A stretch of 64,000 bases of DNA from JAWVFM01 sp963843315 (GTDB lineage: Bacteria > Actinomycetota > Thermoleophilia > Solirubrobacterales > 70-9). The notes beneath the pieces are model-generated. The model was not told the origin of the DNA. It made no database searches and worked only from the letters and a program-made list of their open reading frames with translations. Positions 10,061 through 19,580 of this stretch are shown piece after piece (position 1 is the first letter of the stretch; every line of letters starts with the position of its first letter). Both the position numbers and the translations under genes were made by a program. The stretch lies in NCBI GenBank assembly GCA_963843315.1, contig CAWJJU010000005.1:434001-498000 (forward strand), written 5' to 3'.

Positions 10061-11440
10061 ATGACCGCCACCGTCACGGACACGCCTCGCTGGTTCATCC
10101 CGACGGCGCTGACGACCCTCGCGACGATCATCGGGATCCTCGCGGGGCTCGAGCCCAAGCTGGCGATCGTCGCCTCGCTTGCGGTCGCCTACCTGCTGAT
10201 CGTGATCGCCGACCTCTCCCTGGGGATCGTCTTCTTCGCGCTCTTCACGTTCCTCGACCTCCTGCCCGGCCTCTCCTCGGCGGTCAGCTTCACCAAGCTC
10301 GCCGGCCTGGTGCTGGTCGTCTCCTGGCTGGCCGTGCGCGCCACCCGCGCGGGCAGCCGCTCCACGTTCTGGGCCGAGCATCCGGTCATCTGCTGGTCGG
10401 CGCTGGCCTTCCTCGCGTGGGGCGCCTTCAGCATCGTCTACGCGGAATCGACCTCGGTGACGATCTCGGCGGTCTACCGCTACGGGCTCAACTTCCTGCT
10501 GCTTCCGATCATCTTCGCCGGCATCCGCGACGTCAAGGACGCCCGCCGCGTGATCGCCGCCTTCATCGTCGGCGCCACCATCTCGGCCGCCTATGGAGTG
10601 GTCACGCAGCCCTCCGCCAGCTCCGGCCTGGATCGCCTCTCCGGCACGTTCGGGGACCCCAACGAGCTCGCGGCCGTGCTCGTCGCCGGGCTCGTGCTCG
10701 CCGGAGGGATGGCCGCCGACCGCAGTCGCGACGCGCTGGTGCGGGGGCTCTTCATCGGCGGCGCGGCCGCCTGCTTCTTCGGGGTCATGCTCACGGTCTC
10801 GCGCGGCGGGCTGATCTCGCTTGGGGCCGCCATGATCGCCGCGATCATCCTCGGCAACAGGGCGCGCGGGCGGCTGATCTTCGTCGCCGTGCTGACCGTC
10901 CTGGCGGCGCTGGCCTACTTCTCGGCGTTCGCCCCGCGGACGGCCGTGGATCGCATCTCGAACGCCGACGGCGGCAGCGGCCGCACGAGCATCTGGAAGG
11001 TCGCCGAGCGCGTGGTCCGCTCCAAGCCCGTCACCGGCCTGGGGATGGGCAACTTCCAGGTGGCGTCGATCCACTTCCTGCTGCAGCCGGGCGCCCTGCC
11101 GCGCAGCGACCTGATCGTCGACCGGCCGTCGGTGGTGCACAACATGTACCTCGAGGTCGCCGCCGAGGACGGGATCCCCGGCCTCGTGCTCTTCCTCGTG
11201 ATCGTCGGCGGCTGCCTTGGCGCGTCGATCCGCGCGTCGCGGAACTTCGCGCGCCGGCGCGAGCGCGGATCGGAGGTCCTGGCGCTATCGGTGGCCGTGG
11301 CCGTGATCGCGGTGCTGGCCGCCGACTTCTTCCTCTCCAACGAGTTCTCCAAGCAGCTCTGGCTGCTGCTGGGCCTGGGCCCGGCGCTGCAGTCGGTGTC
11401 GCGCAAGCCCGCGGGCGACGCCGGCGCCGCTGCCGCCTAG
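10061..11440 (+). CDS. O-antigen ligase/polymerase family membrane protein (Wzy-like)
   Basis: An intact 459-residue polytopic membrane protein with about 11-12 hydrophobic helices. The large periplasmic loop and flanking motifs typical of the Wzy/WaaL (PF04932) family are visible: SRGGLISL (about residue 248), GRTSIWKVAE, and VHNMYLEVAAEDGIPGL (about residues 360-376) with the conserved His. It polymerises lipid-linked repeat units or ligates glycan to an acceptor; the neighbouring flippase and Wzz-kinase favour polymerase. It ends four bases into the convergent glycosyltransferase. Confidence 0.85.
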   Translation: MTATVTDTPRWFIPTALTTLATIIGILAGLEPKLAIVASLAVAYLLIVIADLSLGIVFFALFTFLDLLPGLSSAVSFTKLAGLVLVVSWLAVRATRAGSRSTFWAEHPVICWSALAFLAWGAFSIVYAESTSVTISAVYRYGLNFLLLPIIFAGIRDVKDARRVIAAFIVGATISAAYGVVTQPSASSGLDRLSGTFGDPNELAAVLVAGLVLAGGMAADRSRDALVRGLFIGGAAACFFGVMLTVSRGGLISLGAAMIAAIILGNRARGRLIFVAVLTVLAALAYFSAFAPRTAVDRISNADGGSGRTSIWKVAERVVRSKPVTGLGMGNFQVASIHFLLQPGALPRSDLIVDRPSVVHNMYLEVAAEDGIPGLVLFLVIVGGCLGASIRASRNFARRRERGSEVLALSVAVAVIAVLAADFFLSNEFSKQLWLLLGLGPALQSVSRKPAGDAGAAAA

Positions 11441-12602
11441 GACCCGGCGAGCTCCGCGTAGAGGTCCTCGACGCGCCGCACCACGGCGCCGATCGAGAAC
11501 TCCGCCTGCTGGCGCCTGCGCCCCGCCTCGCCCATCCGGCGGGCCTCCTCGGGGGAGCCCGCCACCCGGCCGATCGCCGCGGCCAGGGCGTCGGCGCTGT
11601 CCGGCTCCACGAGCAACCCGGTCTCGCCGTCGGCCACGATCTCCGGGATGCCGCCGACCCGGGTCGCGACCACCGGCAGGCCCGCGGCCATGTACTCGAT
11701 CACGGCCAGGGGGCTCGCCTCGCGGTCCGAGCACAGGACGGCCACGTCGAGATCCCGCAGCAGGTCGGGGACGTCAGATCGGAAGCCCAGGAAGGTGACC
11801 CGGTCGGCGACGCCCTGCTCGCGCGCCAGCGCCTTCAGCCGATCGCCCTGGGACGTGTCCTGGTTGTAGGGACCGCCCACGATGACCATGCGCAGGGCGG
11901 GCTGCTCGCGCGCGAGGATCGCCGCCGCGCCGATCAGCAGGTCCAGGCGCTTCTCGGGCCGGTACGTGGCCACGGCCCCCACGAGCGGCACGTCCGGCCC
12001 CAACCCGAGCTCGCCGCGAAGGCCGGCGCCCTGGCCGGACGGCGCCGGGGGGTCGGGGATTCCGTTGGGGATCAGGCGGACCTTCCGCGCCGGAATGCCG
12101 GCGACGTCCACGAGCCGCTCTGCTCGGCGTGGGAGACCGCCACCACGATGTCGCTGCGGCGCCCGATCACCTCGCGATCCACGAACTGGCGCCCCCTGTC
12201 GTCCGCGTACGAGGCCCGGGCGCCGTGCTCGTGGGCGATCACGGCCCCCGCGGCGCCGTGCGCGAACAGCGCGGCCCAGAGGTTGGACCCGAACTTGTGC
12301 GCGTGGACCACGTCCACCCCCCGGTCGCGCAGACGCCGGCGCAGCCGCAGCAGCGCTCCCGGGCCGATGCGCCCGGTGCGCTCCAGCGGCCACAGCGCCA
12401 CGCCCAGCTTGCTGAGCGCGGCCGCCGCCTCATGGCGCTCGTCGGGGTCGGTCGCGCGCGTCGTGCAGAGGATTGCCTCGAAGCGGTCGGAGTCGAGGCG
12501 CTCGGTGATGGCGCGAGCCAGCGATTCGCCGCCGCCGACCAGCCCGAGGCTGTCGACCATCGTCACCACCTTGATCCTGCGGCCGGCGCCCGTCCTGCTC
12601 AT
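11437..12602 (-). CDS. Glycosyltransferase family 4 (one frameshift)
   Basis: About 387 residues in two frames. The first part has the GT-B N-terminal domain (VDSLGLVGGGESLARAI, VVHAHKFGSNLW, AVIAHEHGA); the second has VRLIPNGIPDP, GAVATYRPEKRLD and the C-terminal EASPLAVIEYMAAGLPVVAT with GGIPEIV. The break near 12121 needs a net +2 or -1 correction. The translation start is uncertain: ATG 12602 is used, but the homologous part begins about 11 residues later. Presumed role is sugar transfer in exopolysaccharide assembly. Confidence 0.8.
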
Positions 12603-12634
12603 CGGCGCAATCTTCGACCATCGGGGCGACCTGA

Positions 12635-13594
12635 GACGCTTCCGGGATCGCGGCGCAGAATTCCAACCTCCGCTCCAGCCCGGGCGCCCTGTCCAGCGCG
12701 CGCACGTTCCAGCTGCCGGTCGGCGAGCGCGTCGGCTCGGGTCGCGACCTCGGCGGCTACCACATCGACTTCCGTGTCAAGGCGGAGAGCCCGCGGTGGC
12801 CGCCGCCGTTCCTCGGCCCGCGCGACGAGCAGCTCCACGTCACGACGATCCAATGGGGCCTCGGCGCCCACGAGCGCTGGCTGGCCGGCGACGGCGACGA
12901 TTGGCTCGCGGCGGCCCGTGCCTGCGGCGAGCACCTGCTGGCCATCCAGGACCCGGACGGCGCCTGGGTTCACGGGCACCCCATGCCCCACACCTACGAC
13001 CTGCCGCCTCCGTGGACGTCGGCCATGGCCCAGGGCGAGGGGGCGAGCCTGCTCGCGCGCCTGCACCTGGCCGGCGGCGAGGAGCGCTGGGCCTCCGCCG
13101 CGCGCCTGGCCCTCCGCCCCATGCTCCTCCCTCCCGCCGAGGGCGGCGCGCTCGCGCACCTGCACGGCGGGAGGTTCGTGGAGGAGTACCCAACCTCTCC
13201 CCCCTCGTACGTCCTGAACGGGGCGATCTTCGCGATCTGGGGCTTCCACGACGTCTCGGAGGCGCTGGGCGACACCGATGCGGGCGAGCGGTTCACGGAG
13301 CTCGCCGCGACCCTCGTCGGAGCGCTGGGCGACTACGACACGGGCTACTGGTCGCGATACGACCTCTACCCGCATCCCATCGCCAACGTGGCCTCGAGCG
13401 CCTATCACGCGCTGCACATCAACCAGCTGACCGCCCTGGAGCGGCAGGTCGCCGACCCGGCCCTCCGGGAGACCCGCGAGCGGTGGGAGCGCTACATGGC
13501 GTCCCGCACCTCGCGCTGGCGGGCGTTCGCCGCCAAGGCCGCATTTAGGCTGGCCGTTCCGCGCGGCGGCTTGCGCGGCCGCCTTCGGCGCTGA
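12635..13594 (+). CDS. D-glucuronyl C5-epimerase-like protein, start unresolved
   Basis: The open frame of about 320 codons encodes a C5-epimerase C-terminal-type (alpha/alpha) barrel: YHIDFRVKAESPRW, WGLGAHERWL, WTSAMAQGEGASLL and YDTGYWSRYDLY follow the family order closely, with SAYHALHINQL near the end. Glucuronyl C5-epimerases convert D-glucuronate to L-iduronate within a polymer. No ATG, GTG or TTG occurs in frame before the conserved region (first ATG is 12980-12983), so either CTG 12689 is used or an indel hides the start. The context (flippase, polymerase, deacetylase-like protein) suggests action on a uronate-containing exopolysaccharide. Confidence 0.7.
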   Translation, partial: DASGIAAQNSNLRSSPGALSSARTFQLPVGERVGSGRDLGGYHIDFRVKAESPRWPPPFLGPRDEQLHVTTIQWGLGAHERWLAGDGDDWLAAARACGEHLLAIQDPDGAWVHGHPMPHTYDLPPPWTSAMAQGEGASLLARLHLAGGEERWASAARLALRPMLLPPAEGGALAHLHGGRFVEEYPTSPPSYVLNGAIFAIWGFHDVSEALGDTDAGERFTELAATLVGALGDYDTGYWSRYDLYPHPIANVASSAYHALHINQLTALERQVADPALRETRERWERYMASRTSRWRAFAAKAAFRLAVPRGGLRGRLRR

Positions 13595-13626
13595 GAACCC
13601 GCTCGGCTTCCGCAATCCTTAGCCGC

Positions 13627-14997
13627 ATGGAAGGGGTTCTCTACGTCCCGCCGGGATCGTCTGCCCGGCGCTTCGCCGAAGCGGTCGCATGGCTGTGGCG
13701 GCTCGGGCCCGTGCTGGATGCGCCGCGCCCCGGCGCGGTCGGCATGGGATGGGTCGAGGAGACCGGCGAGCTGGACGGCCTTCTCCAGGCCGGTGAGCTC
13801 GCGGCGACGGTGGTCTTCTGCCCGCGGCCCGGGCCCGACGTGGGCTGGGTGCCGCCGCGCGAGCGAGTTCGCGGCGTCGCGGCCTTCGGCCCCGGCGTCG
13901 CGGTGCGCGGCCAGTTTTCGATCATCCACGGCGGGGAGGAGTGGGCGCGCTCATCCCTGGGCGTGCACGCCGTTGCCTCTGAGCGCCGGCTCGCGGTTGC
14001 GGCCGATCCGGTCGACGCCTGGGGCGGGCTCGACTCCTTCTGGGTCTTCGAGGCGCTCGGTCGGTTCCTGGTGGAGGTCCTCGACCGCCCGCTGGTGCTC
14101 CTGCCGCCGGTCGGCTGGGCGCGCTATGACGACGTGCCGGGCAACGGCCACCAGCAGCGCGACGGCCGCACCAAGCCCGACGCCGTCTTCGAGAAGCGCA
14201 TCCGGCGCCTGACCGACCACTACGGCGGCGCCGGCGCCAGGCTCAACCTCGCGGTGTCGTCCGCCGCGTACGACGGCGACGAGGTAGTCGAGATCGATCG
14301 CGTCTGGCCGCGTGCGATCGGCGCGATCGCGGACGGCATCGAGGCCGGGGTCCTCGAGGTGGTCCACCACGGCTACCTGCACCTGGACACCGAGCTCTGG
14401 AGCCAGGGCCGCATGGAGCCGCGCGAGTTCCGCACCACGTCTGCGCAGGAGGCGGGCAGGAGACTGGACTTCGCGCTCGACTGGGCGCCGCGCGCGCTGC
14501 GCACGCAGCCCGGGACCTTCGTGGCGCCCACGTGGAGCTATGGCGACGGCCTGCTCGCGGCGCTTGCCGAGCGCAACCTCCCCGCGTGGCTGCCGCCGCT
14601 TCCCGGACCCCTCGTCAGCGGGCACAACGCCTTCGAGACGCTGCTCTCGACTCTGGAGGGCCTCCACCGCCTCGACTACGGGGCGTTTGCGACCCTTGCC
14701 GCCGCCGGCATGCCCGCCACCGTGGTCATCCACGGCGGGCTCTTTGACAACCGCCTTGCCTACGTGAGCCCCCGCAAGGACCCGCTCACCTTCGCCAGGC
14801 TGGTGGCCCGCCGCGACCTGTTCCGCGCGCCTTGGACCGAGGGCGTCGAGTGGCTGGGGGCCGCGGACCTGATGGCCCTGCTGAAGGCACACGGACAGAT
14901 CGAGGTCGGCGACACGGTCGAGGCGCCCGCCGGTGCCCGGGCGATCCTCTGGGACCGCGATGGGCGCAGGCCGCTGCGGCTAGAGGCCGACCGCTGA
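13627..14997 (+). CDS. Polysaccharide-deacetylase-like (NodB-fold) protein
   Basis: An intact 456-residue cytosolic protein. The first 150 residues resemble no family I can name. From about residue 160 the sequence looks like the DUF2334/NodB deacetylase fold: a strand ending RYDDVPGN (metal-binding Asp pair), then VVHHGYLHLD with the His-x3-His-like pair (about residue 250), TFVAPTWSYGDG, and a late VVIHGGLFDN. These support a metal-dependent hydrolase, perhaps removing acetyl groups from a sugar, though catalysis is unproven. It follows the epimerase-like gene by 32 bases on the same strand, so joint action on one glycan is plausible. Confidence 0.55.
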   Translation: MEGVLYVPPGSSARRFAEAVAWLWRLGPVLDAPRPGAVGMGWVEETGELDGLLQAGELAATVVFCPRPGPDVGWVPPRERVRGVAAFGPGVAVRGQFSIIHGGEEWARSSLGVHAVASERRLAVAADPVDAWGGLDSFWVFEALGRFLVEVLDRPLVLLPPVGWARYDDVPGNGHQQRDGRTKPDAVFEKRIRRLTDHYGGAGARLNLAVSSAAYDGDEVVEIDRVWPRAIGAIADGIEAGVLEVVHHGYLHLDTELWSQGRMEPREFRTTSAQEAGRRLDFALDWAPRALRTQPGTFVAPTWSYGDGLLAALAERNLPAWLPPLPGPLVSGHNAFETLLSTLEGLHRLDYGAFATLAAAGMPATVVIHGGLFDNRLAYVSPRKDPLTFARLVARRDLFRAPWTEGVEWLGAADLMALLKAHGQIEVGDTVEAPAGARAILWDRDGRRPLRLEADR

Positions 14998-16527
14998 GAG
15001 CAGCCTGCTCGCGACGAACTTGATGTCGGCTGGGGTCACCTCACCAACCACCACGAGACCGGCGACGTAAAGCACGCTCGCGGCGGCCAGACCTCCGATC
15101 AGCGCAGCCCAGCCCACCCCGGTCGTGCCGATCACGACCATCGGGATGACCATTGCGGCGCCGGCGAGAAGCGCCCGCAGGACCGTGAACACAAGCGGGC
15201 GCAGCTCGAACCCAAGCTCGGCGCGAAGGATCCAGAAGTGTCCCGGCGTGTAGATCAGGTAGCCGATCGCCGAGCCGTACGCACCGGCGATGGCGCCGAT
15301 CTTCGGAATGAAGATGAGATCGAAGGCGATGTTCGCGATCACGGCGGCCACGGCCGCGGGGATCCGCGACGCTGCCCGGCCAACGTAGTTCACCGCCACG
15401 CTCAGCAGGCCCGCAAGCCCCGCCAGGAACACCCAAGGGGTCAGCGCGCGCATGATCGCCGCCGAGTCCGAGTAGCCGCTGCCCAGCAGGAGATTCGTCA
15501 GGGGAGTGGCCCAGACGATCATCGGCACGATGAACGCGACCTGGATGATCACCAGGTAGCGGAGCGCCAGCACGAACGTGTCCACCGGCGTGGCCTGTGC
15601 GACCGTGCGGCTCAGCCGCGGCGCCACCGCGCTCGCCATCGCCGAGCCGAAGTACAGGAGGAAGATCGTTATCCGCAGCGGCGCCTCGAACGTTCCCGCC
15701 GCGGTGGCGCCGATGATCGCGCCGATCAGGATCACGTCGATGCGGTTGAACACCGCGATGGCCGCGTCGACAACGAACAGGGTGGCGCCGTACCTGGTCA
15801 TCTCCCGGCGCGAATGGGAGTGCCGCGGGCGGGCAAACGGATTCCAGCCCAGCGCCCGGGCCGCCACGATCATGCCGACGGTTGCTGCGGTCACGAATCC
15901 GGCGGCGCGCCCGAAGGCGGCGCCCGAGGCGCCGGCGCCGGCGAGCACCAGGACAATGCTGGAGGCGGTCTCGATGATGCTCTCCGAGAAGGCGAGGCGC
16001 AGGTTGGTCGATACGCGGCCCTCCACCTCGAACGTGACGAGGAACAGGCTGAGCATGTTCTGCCCGGCGATCGCGACCGCCGTCGCCCGCAGCGGCCAGG
16101 CCAGCGAGGGGATTCCGTAGGCCGACGCGATCGGCCCTGCGAATCCGATCAGGAGCAGGGCGCCACAGACGGCGACCGCAAGCTTCAGCCGGAAGGCCTC
16201 GCCGAGGATGGTCCTCACCTCGTCGCGATCGTGGCCGGCCTCGGCCATGAGGCGCGCCGCGGAGTTGGACAGCCCGAACTCGGACGCCAGGGAGATGATC
16301 ACGCCGAACCCGACCGCGAGGCTGAAGACCCCGTAGCTCGTCGGCCCCAGCTTGCGAACCAGGAACAGCGTGAGGATCGTCGTGAAGAACGCCCCGGTGA
16401 GCTGCACGCCAAGCGCGGCCAGCGCGTTGCGGCTGGTCGCATCGCGCGCGGTCGGCACCTCGGTCGGCGGGATCGCCGATTCGTCCGGCGGTCGCGACAG
16501 CCGCACCGCCGGCTCGCGGGCGCTCAT
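14980..16527 (-). CDS. Oligosaccharide flippase, Wzx/MATE-like
   Basis: An intact 515-residue membrane protein with about 14 predicted helices after a 35-residue cytosolic N-terminus. The beginning of the transport domain (AALGVQLTGAFFTTILTLFLV) and LGPTSYGVFSLAVG are typical of the polysaccharide-biosynthesis (PF01943/PF13440) flippase family. It moves undecaprenyl-linked repeat units across the membrane for Wzy polymerisation. Its ATG overlaps the stop of the upstream glycosyltransferase by four bases; its 3' end overlaps the convergent deacetylase-like gene by 18 bases. Confidence 0.85.
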   Translation of the reverse strand: MSAREPAVRLSRPPDESAIPPTEVPTARDATSRNALAALGVQLTGAFFTTILTLFLVRKLGPTSYGVFSLAVGFGVIISLASEFGLSNSAARLMAEAGHDRDEVRTILGEAFRLKLAVAVCGALLLIGFAGPIASAYGIPSLAWPLRATAVAIAGQNMLSLFLVTFEVEGRVSTNLRLAFSESIIETASSIVLVLAGAGASGAAFGRAAGFVTAATVGMIVAARALGWNPFARPRHSHSRREMTRYGATLFVVDAAIAVFNRIDVILIGAIIGATAAGTFEAPLRITIFLLYFGSAMASAVAPRLSRTVAQATPVDTFVLALRYLVIIQVAFIVPMIVWATPLTNLLLGSGYSDSAAIMRALTPWVFLAGLAGLLSVAVNYVGRAASRIPAAVAAVIANIAFDLIFIPKIGAIAGAYGSAIGYLIYTPGHFWILRAELGFELRPLVFTVLRALLAGAAMVIPMVVIGTTGVGWAALIGGLAAASVLYVAGLVVVGEVTPADIKFVASRLLSAVGL

Positions 16528-17750
16528 CCCCGCCGGCCCTTCGCCACGGCCTCGCGCAGAACCTCGTCGAGGCGCTCCACCTGGCGCTCGCGCAGGTAGC
16601 CGGCCGCGAACTCGCGGCCGCGTCCTGACAGGCCCTCGGCCAGCCCCGCGTCGCTGCGCAGCCGGTTGATGGCGGCGGCAAGCGCCTCCGGGTCGCCCGG
16701 CGGGATCGTCAGCGCCGCATCGGCGTCACCCGCCAGCCGGCTGGCCTCCCCGGCGGCGGAGACGATCACGGGCCGGCCCACGGCGGCGTAGTCGAAGAGC
16801 TTCGAGGGCACGAACTGCCGCAGCTCGGGCTGGGCATCGAGGGGCACGAGCAGCGCGTCGCAGGCGCGCAGGATCCGCGCGGCGGCCTCGGGCTGGACAG
16901 GCTCGCGGAACTCCACCCGGCCCGGCGCGCGATCGGCGGCCCGGGAGCGCATCTCGGCCAGCAGCGGGCCTGCCCCGAGGATGAGCAGGCGGAAGTCGTC
17001 GCCGAGCAGCCCCGCGGCGTCGATCGCAGCGTGCAGGCCCTGCGCGATGCCGACGTTGCCCGCGTATCCCAGGACGAAGCGATCGCCCTCCAGCCCCACC
17101 TCCGCGCGGTCGACTTCGGCCTCGCCGGCCTCCATCCACATCCGCGTCGTGCCGTTGGGGATCACCGTGATCGGCTTGCCCTCCGGAGCGCGCGAGGCGA
17201 TCGAGCCCGCGAACGGCCCGGTGACGGTGACGATGCGCGAGGCCGACGCGTAGAGGCGCCGCTCCAGGGCCTCGGCCACCCGGATCACCCGGGGATTCGA
17301 CAGCTCGCCAAGCGCAACCGCCGCCTCTGGCCAGAGGTCGCGCACGTCGAAGACCCAGGGCGCGCGATGGCGGAGGGCCAGCGCGGCGGCCGCGGCGGCC
17401 ACCGGCAGGGGTGGCGAGGAGGCCAGGACCACGTCGGGGCGGCGGCGCGCCGAACCCACGAGCGTGGCCATCGTCGCGAAGCTGCCGTACAGCGCGAGCC
17501 GGTTCATCATCGACTTCGCCGGTCTGGTGCGCACCCAGACGTAGCTCACGCCGTAGCCGTCCTCGCTGCGTCGCACCACCGCCCTGCCGCGGAAGTCCGG
17601 GTGAACGACGCCCTCGGGGTGGTTGGGCACGGCCGTGACCACCTCTACGTCCCAGCCGAGCCCGTGAAGGCCTCCGGCGAACGCCTCCAGGCGCGCCCGG
17701 GCGGCTGTCACCTCCGGCGCGAAGTGCTGCGTGACCACGAGGACCCTCAT
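16524..17750 (-). CDS. Glycosyltransferase family 4, WbuB-like
   Basis: An intact 408-residue GT-B enzyme. The N-terminal domain starts MRVLVVTQHFAPEVTAARAR and contains PWVFDVRDLWPEAAV, a signature of WbuB/WcaI-type transferases. The C-terminal domain has VLGYAGNVGIAQGLH, LLILGAGPLLAEM and PSKLFDYAAVGRPVI. WbuB-like enzymes add aminosugars such as N-acetyl-fucosamine to O-antigen repeats in other bacteria, but the donor here is not determined. It overlaps the flippase gene and is four bases from the nucleotidyltransferase, indicating one operon. Confidence 0.85.
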   Translation of the reverse strand: MRVLVVTQHFAPEVTAARARLEAFAGGLHGLGWDVEVVTAVPNHPEGVVHPDFRGRAVVRRSEDGYGVSYVWVRTRPAKSMMNRLALYGSFATMATLVGSARRRPDVVLASSPPLPVAAAAAALALRHRAPWVFDVRDLWPEAAVALGELSNPRVIRVAEALERRLYASASRIVTVTGPFAGSIASRAPEGKPITVIPNGTTRMWMEAGEAEVDRAEVGLEGDRFVLGYAGNVGIAQGLHAAIDAAGLLGDDFRLLILGAGPLLAEMRSRAADRAPGRVEFREPVQPEAAARILRACDALLVPLDAQPELRQFVPSKLFDYAAVGRPVIVSAAGEASRLAGDADAALTIPPGDPEALAAAINRLRSDAGLAEGLSGRGREFAAGYLRERQVERLDEVLREAVAKGRRG

Positions 17751-17754
17751 GGCC

Positions 17755-18469
17755 TCAGCGCCGCGCTGCGTCGAACTTCCCTGGCTGCTCCGCGAAGAAG
17801 TCGGATGCCCGCTCGTATTCGTCGGGAGTCCCGATGTCGAACCATGGGCCGTCGAAGTTGTACGTCATGACCTTTCGATCGGCTCCGAGAAGGGCGTGCA
17901 CGAGGTCTGGGAAATCGAAGCGACCGTCGGGGATCATCGCCACCGCCTCCGGCCCGTACACGTAGATGCCCATGCTGACGTCGTAGTGCAGGAGCGGCTT
18001 CTCGACGAAGCCGGTCACCCGCTGCTCGGTCCCCTCGATGACGCCGAGCGCGAGCTGCACGTCCTTGCGGTGGCAGGCGATCGTCATCGCCGCGTCGTTT
18101 TCGTTGTGGTAAGCGCATGAGGTCGGCGTAGTCGATGGTCGAGAGGATGTCGCCGTTCATCACCAGCAGCGGCTCGTCCGACGGCGGGATGTTGCGCACG
18201 GCGCCGGCCGTGCCGAGCGGCTCGTCCTCCCAGTGGTAGCGCATCTCGAAGCCCTCGGGCCGGCCCTGCCACTGGTCGAAGTACACGCGGATCAGCTCGC
18301 CGAGGTAGCCGACGCACAGGTCGACCTCCTTGAAGCCCGCGCTCGCGAGCTGGTCCATGATCAGCGCGAGGATCGGCCTGTCGCCCACCGGCACCAGCGG
18401 CTTCGGCAGGACCGTCGTGTAGGGACGAAGGCGGGCACCCTGCCCGCCGGCGAGGATCACCGCGCGCAT
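17755..18469 (-). CDS. Sugar-nucleotide pyrophosphorylase (one frameshift)
   Basis: About 237 residues. The N-terminal nucleotide-binding motif MRAVILAGGQGARLRPYT followed by PKPLVPVGDRP is diagnostic for the NTP-transferase family that makes NDP-sugars. VMNGDIL is the metal-binding segment; the C-terminal part has GFVEKPL and PWFDIGTPDEYERA. One extra T near 18110 shifts the frame after DLMR. The NDP specificity (TDP, GDP or CDP) is not decided. It sits between an epimerase and a glycosyltransferase in one operon, supplying an activated sugar. Confidence 0.85.
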
Positions 18470-18509
18470 CAGCGCGCCCCTTCGCGCTTCGCTCCTCGGT
18501 CGCCTCGCA

Positions 18510-19570
18510 TCAGTCTGCTCCCTCACCGGCGGCGTGGACCCCGACGACCTCCGGGCTGATCGTGTGATTGGTGTAGAAGCCCGGCCGCGAATCCACGTCG
18601 TTGTAGACGCCGGCCTGCACGGCGCGGATCAGGTTGGCGACGGTGCCCGGGACGCTGTGGTCGGGCTCGTAGCCGAGGACGTCGCGGATCTTCTCGAACG
18701 AGACCCTGTAGTTGCGCGGGTCGGTGCCGCCCTCGTCGTAGCGAACGACGCCGTCGCCGTCGAGCGCGTCGAGCACGGTGTCGACCACCATCCGCTTCGT
18801 GTAGTTCTCGTCGGAGTGCCCGACGTTGAAGACCTCGCCGCGGACCTTCTCTGCGGGCGCGTCGAAGACGGTCATGATCGCCTTGGAGATGTCGGCGACG
18901 TGGCAGTAGGGCCGCCAGGTGTCGGCGTCGTAGACGAGCAGCTCGCGCGCCCGACGCGAGCGTGTGGGTGAACTCGGAGATCGTGAGGTCGAAGCGCATG
19001 CGCTGCGAGAGCCCGTAGGCCGTGGCGATGCGCAGCAGCGTCGGGCGTGAAGTCCAGGTCGTCGAGGCGCTCGAGCACGTGCTGCTCGACCTTGACCTTG
19101 TGCTCGGCGTACAGCGACACGGGCGCCAGCTCGGACTCCTCCGTCGCGGGCTCGTCGGAGTCACGAAGGCCGTAGTTGCTGCAGGTCGACGTGAACGCGA
19201 AGCGGTCGATCCCGCGCCCGTTCAGCGCGTCGATCAGCCCCCGGCAGGCGACGTCGTTGACCTCCTGGGCGAGGCCGGAGTACTTGCGGCAGATCGGGTC
19301 GCCCACCAGGCCGGCCAGCAGGACCACGTCGGTGATGCCGTCGAGGCTGCGGTCGACGTCCCCGGAGGAGCGCACGTCGCCGCTCACATAGGAGAAGCCG
19401 GGCTCCTCCCAGATGCCCGACAGCGCGGTGCCGTGGTCGAAGATCAGTCGGTCGAGTACGCGAACACGGTGCCCTGCCCCGAGCAGCCGGCGCGTCAGCA
19501 CATTGCCGACGTAGCCTGCTCCTCCCACGACCAGAACGTGGCGTCCACCCTGCGTTTTCGGATCGTTCAC
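18510..19570 (-). CDS. NAD-dependent epimerase/dehydratase (two frameshifts)
   Basis: About 352 residues spread over three frames. The Rossmann motif GGAGYVG lies at about residue 16; VVLLAGLVGDP, the Ser-bearing FTSTCSNYG and the catalytic YAEHK complete the extended short-chain dehydrogenase signature. Surplus bases lie near 19045 and 18955. The C-terminal substrate domain includes VFNVGHSDENYTK. These enzymes epimerise, dehydrate or reduce nucleotide sugars. The GTG start at 19570 was chosen because it begins ten residues before the Rossmann strand. It precedes the pyrophosphorylase gene by 40 bases. Confidence 0.85.
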
Positions 19571-19580
19571 GTCGTCAAAT

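Noticed and set aside
10417..13548. A 1043-codon open frame on the plus strand
   Set aside because: It runs through the polymerase and epimerase-like genes in another frame and through a glycosyltransferase on the other strand. Its product is Arg/Pro/Gly-rich with no motifs, a usual artefact of GC-rich DNA.
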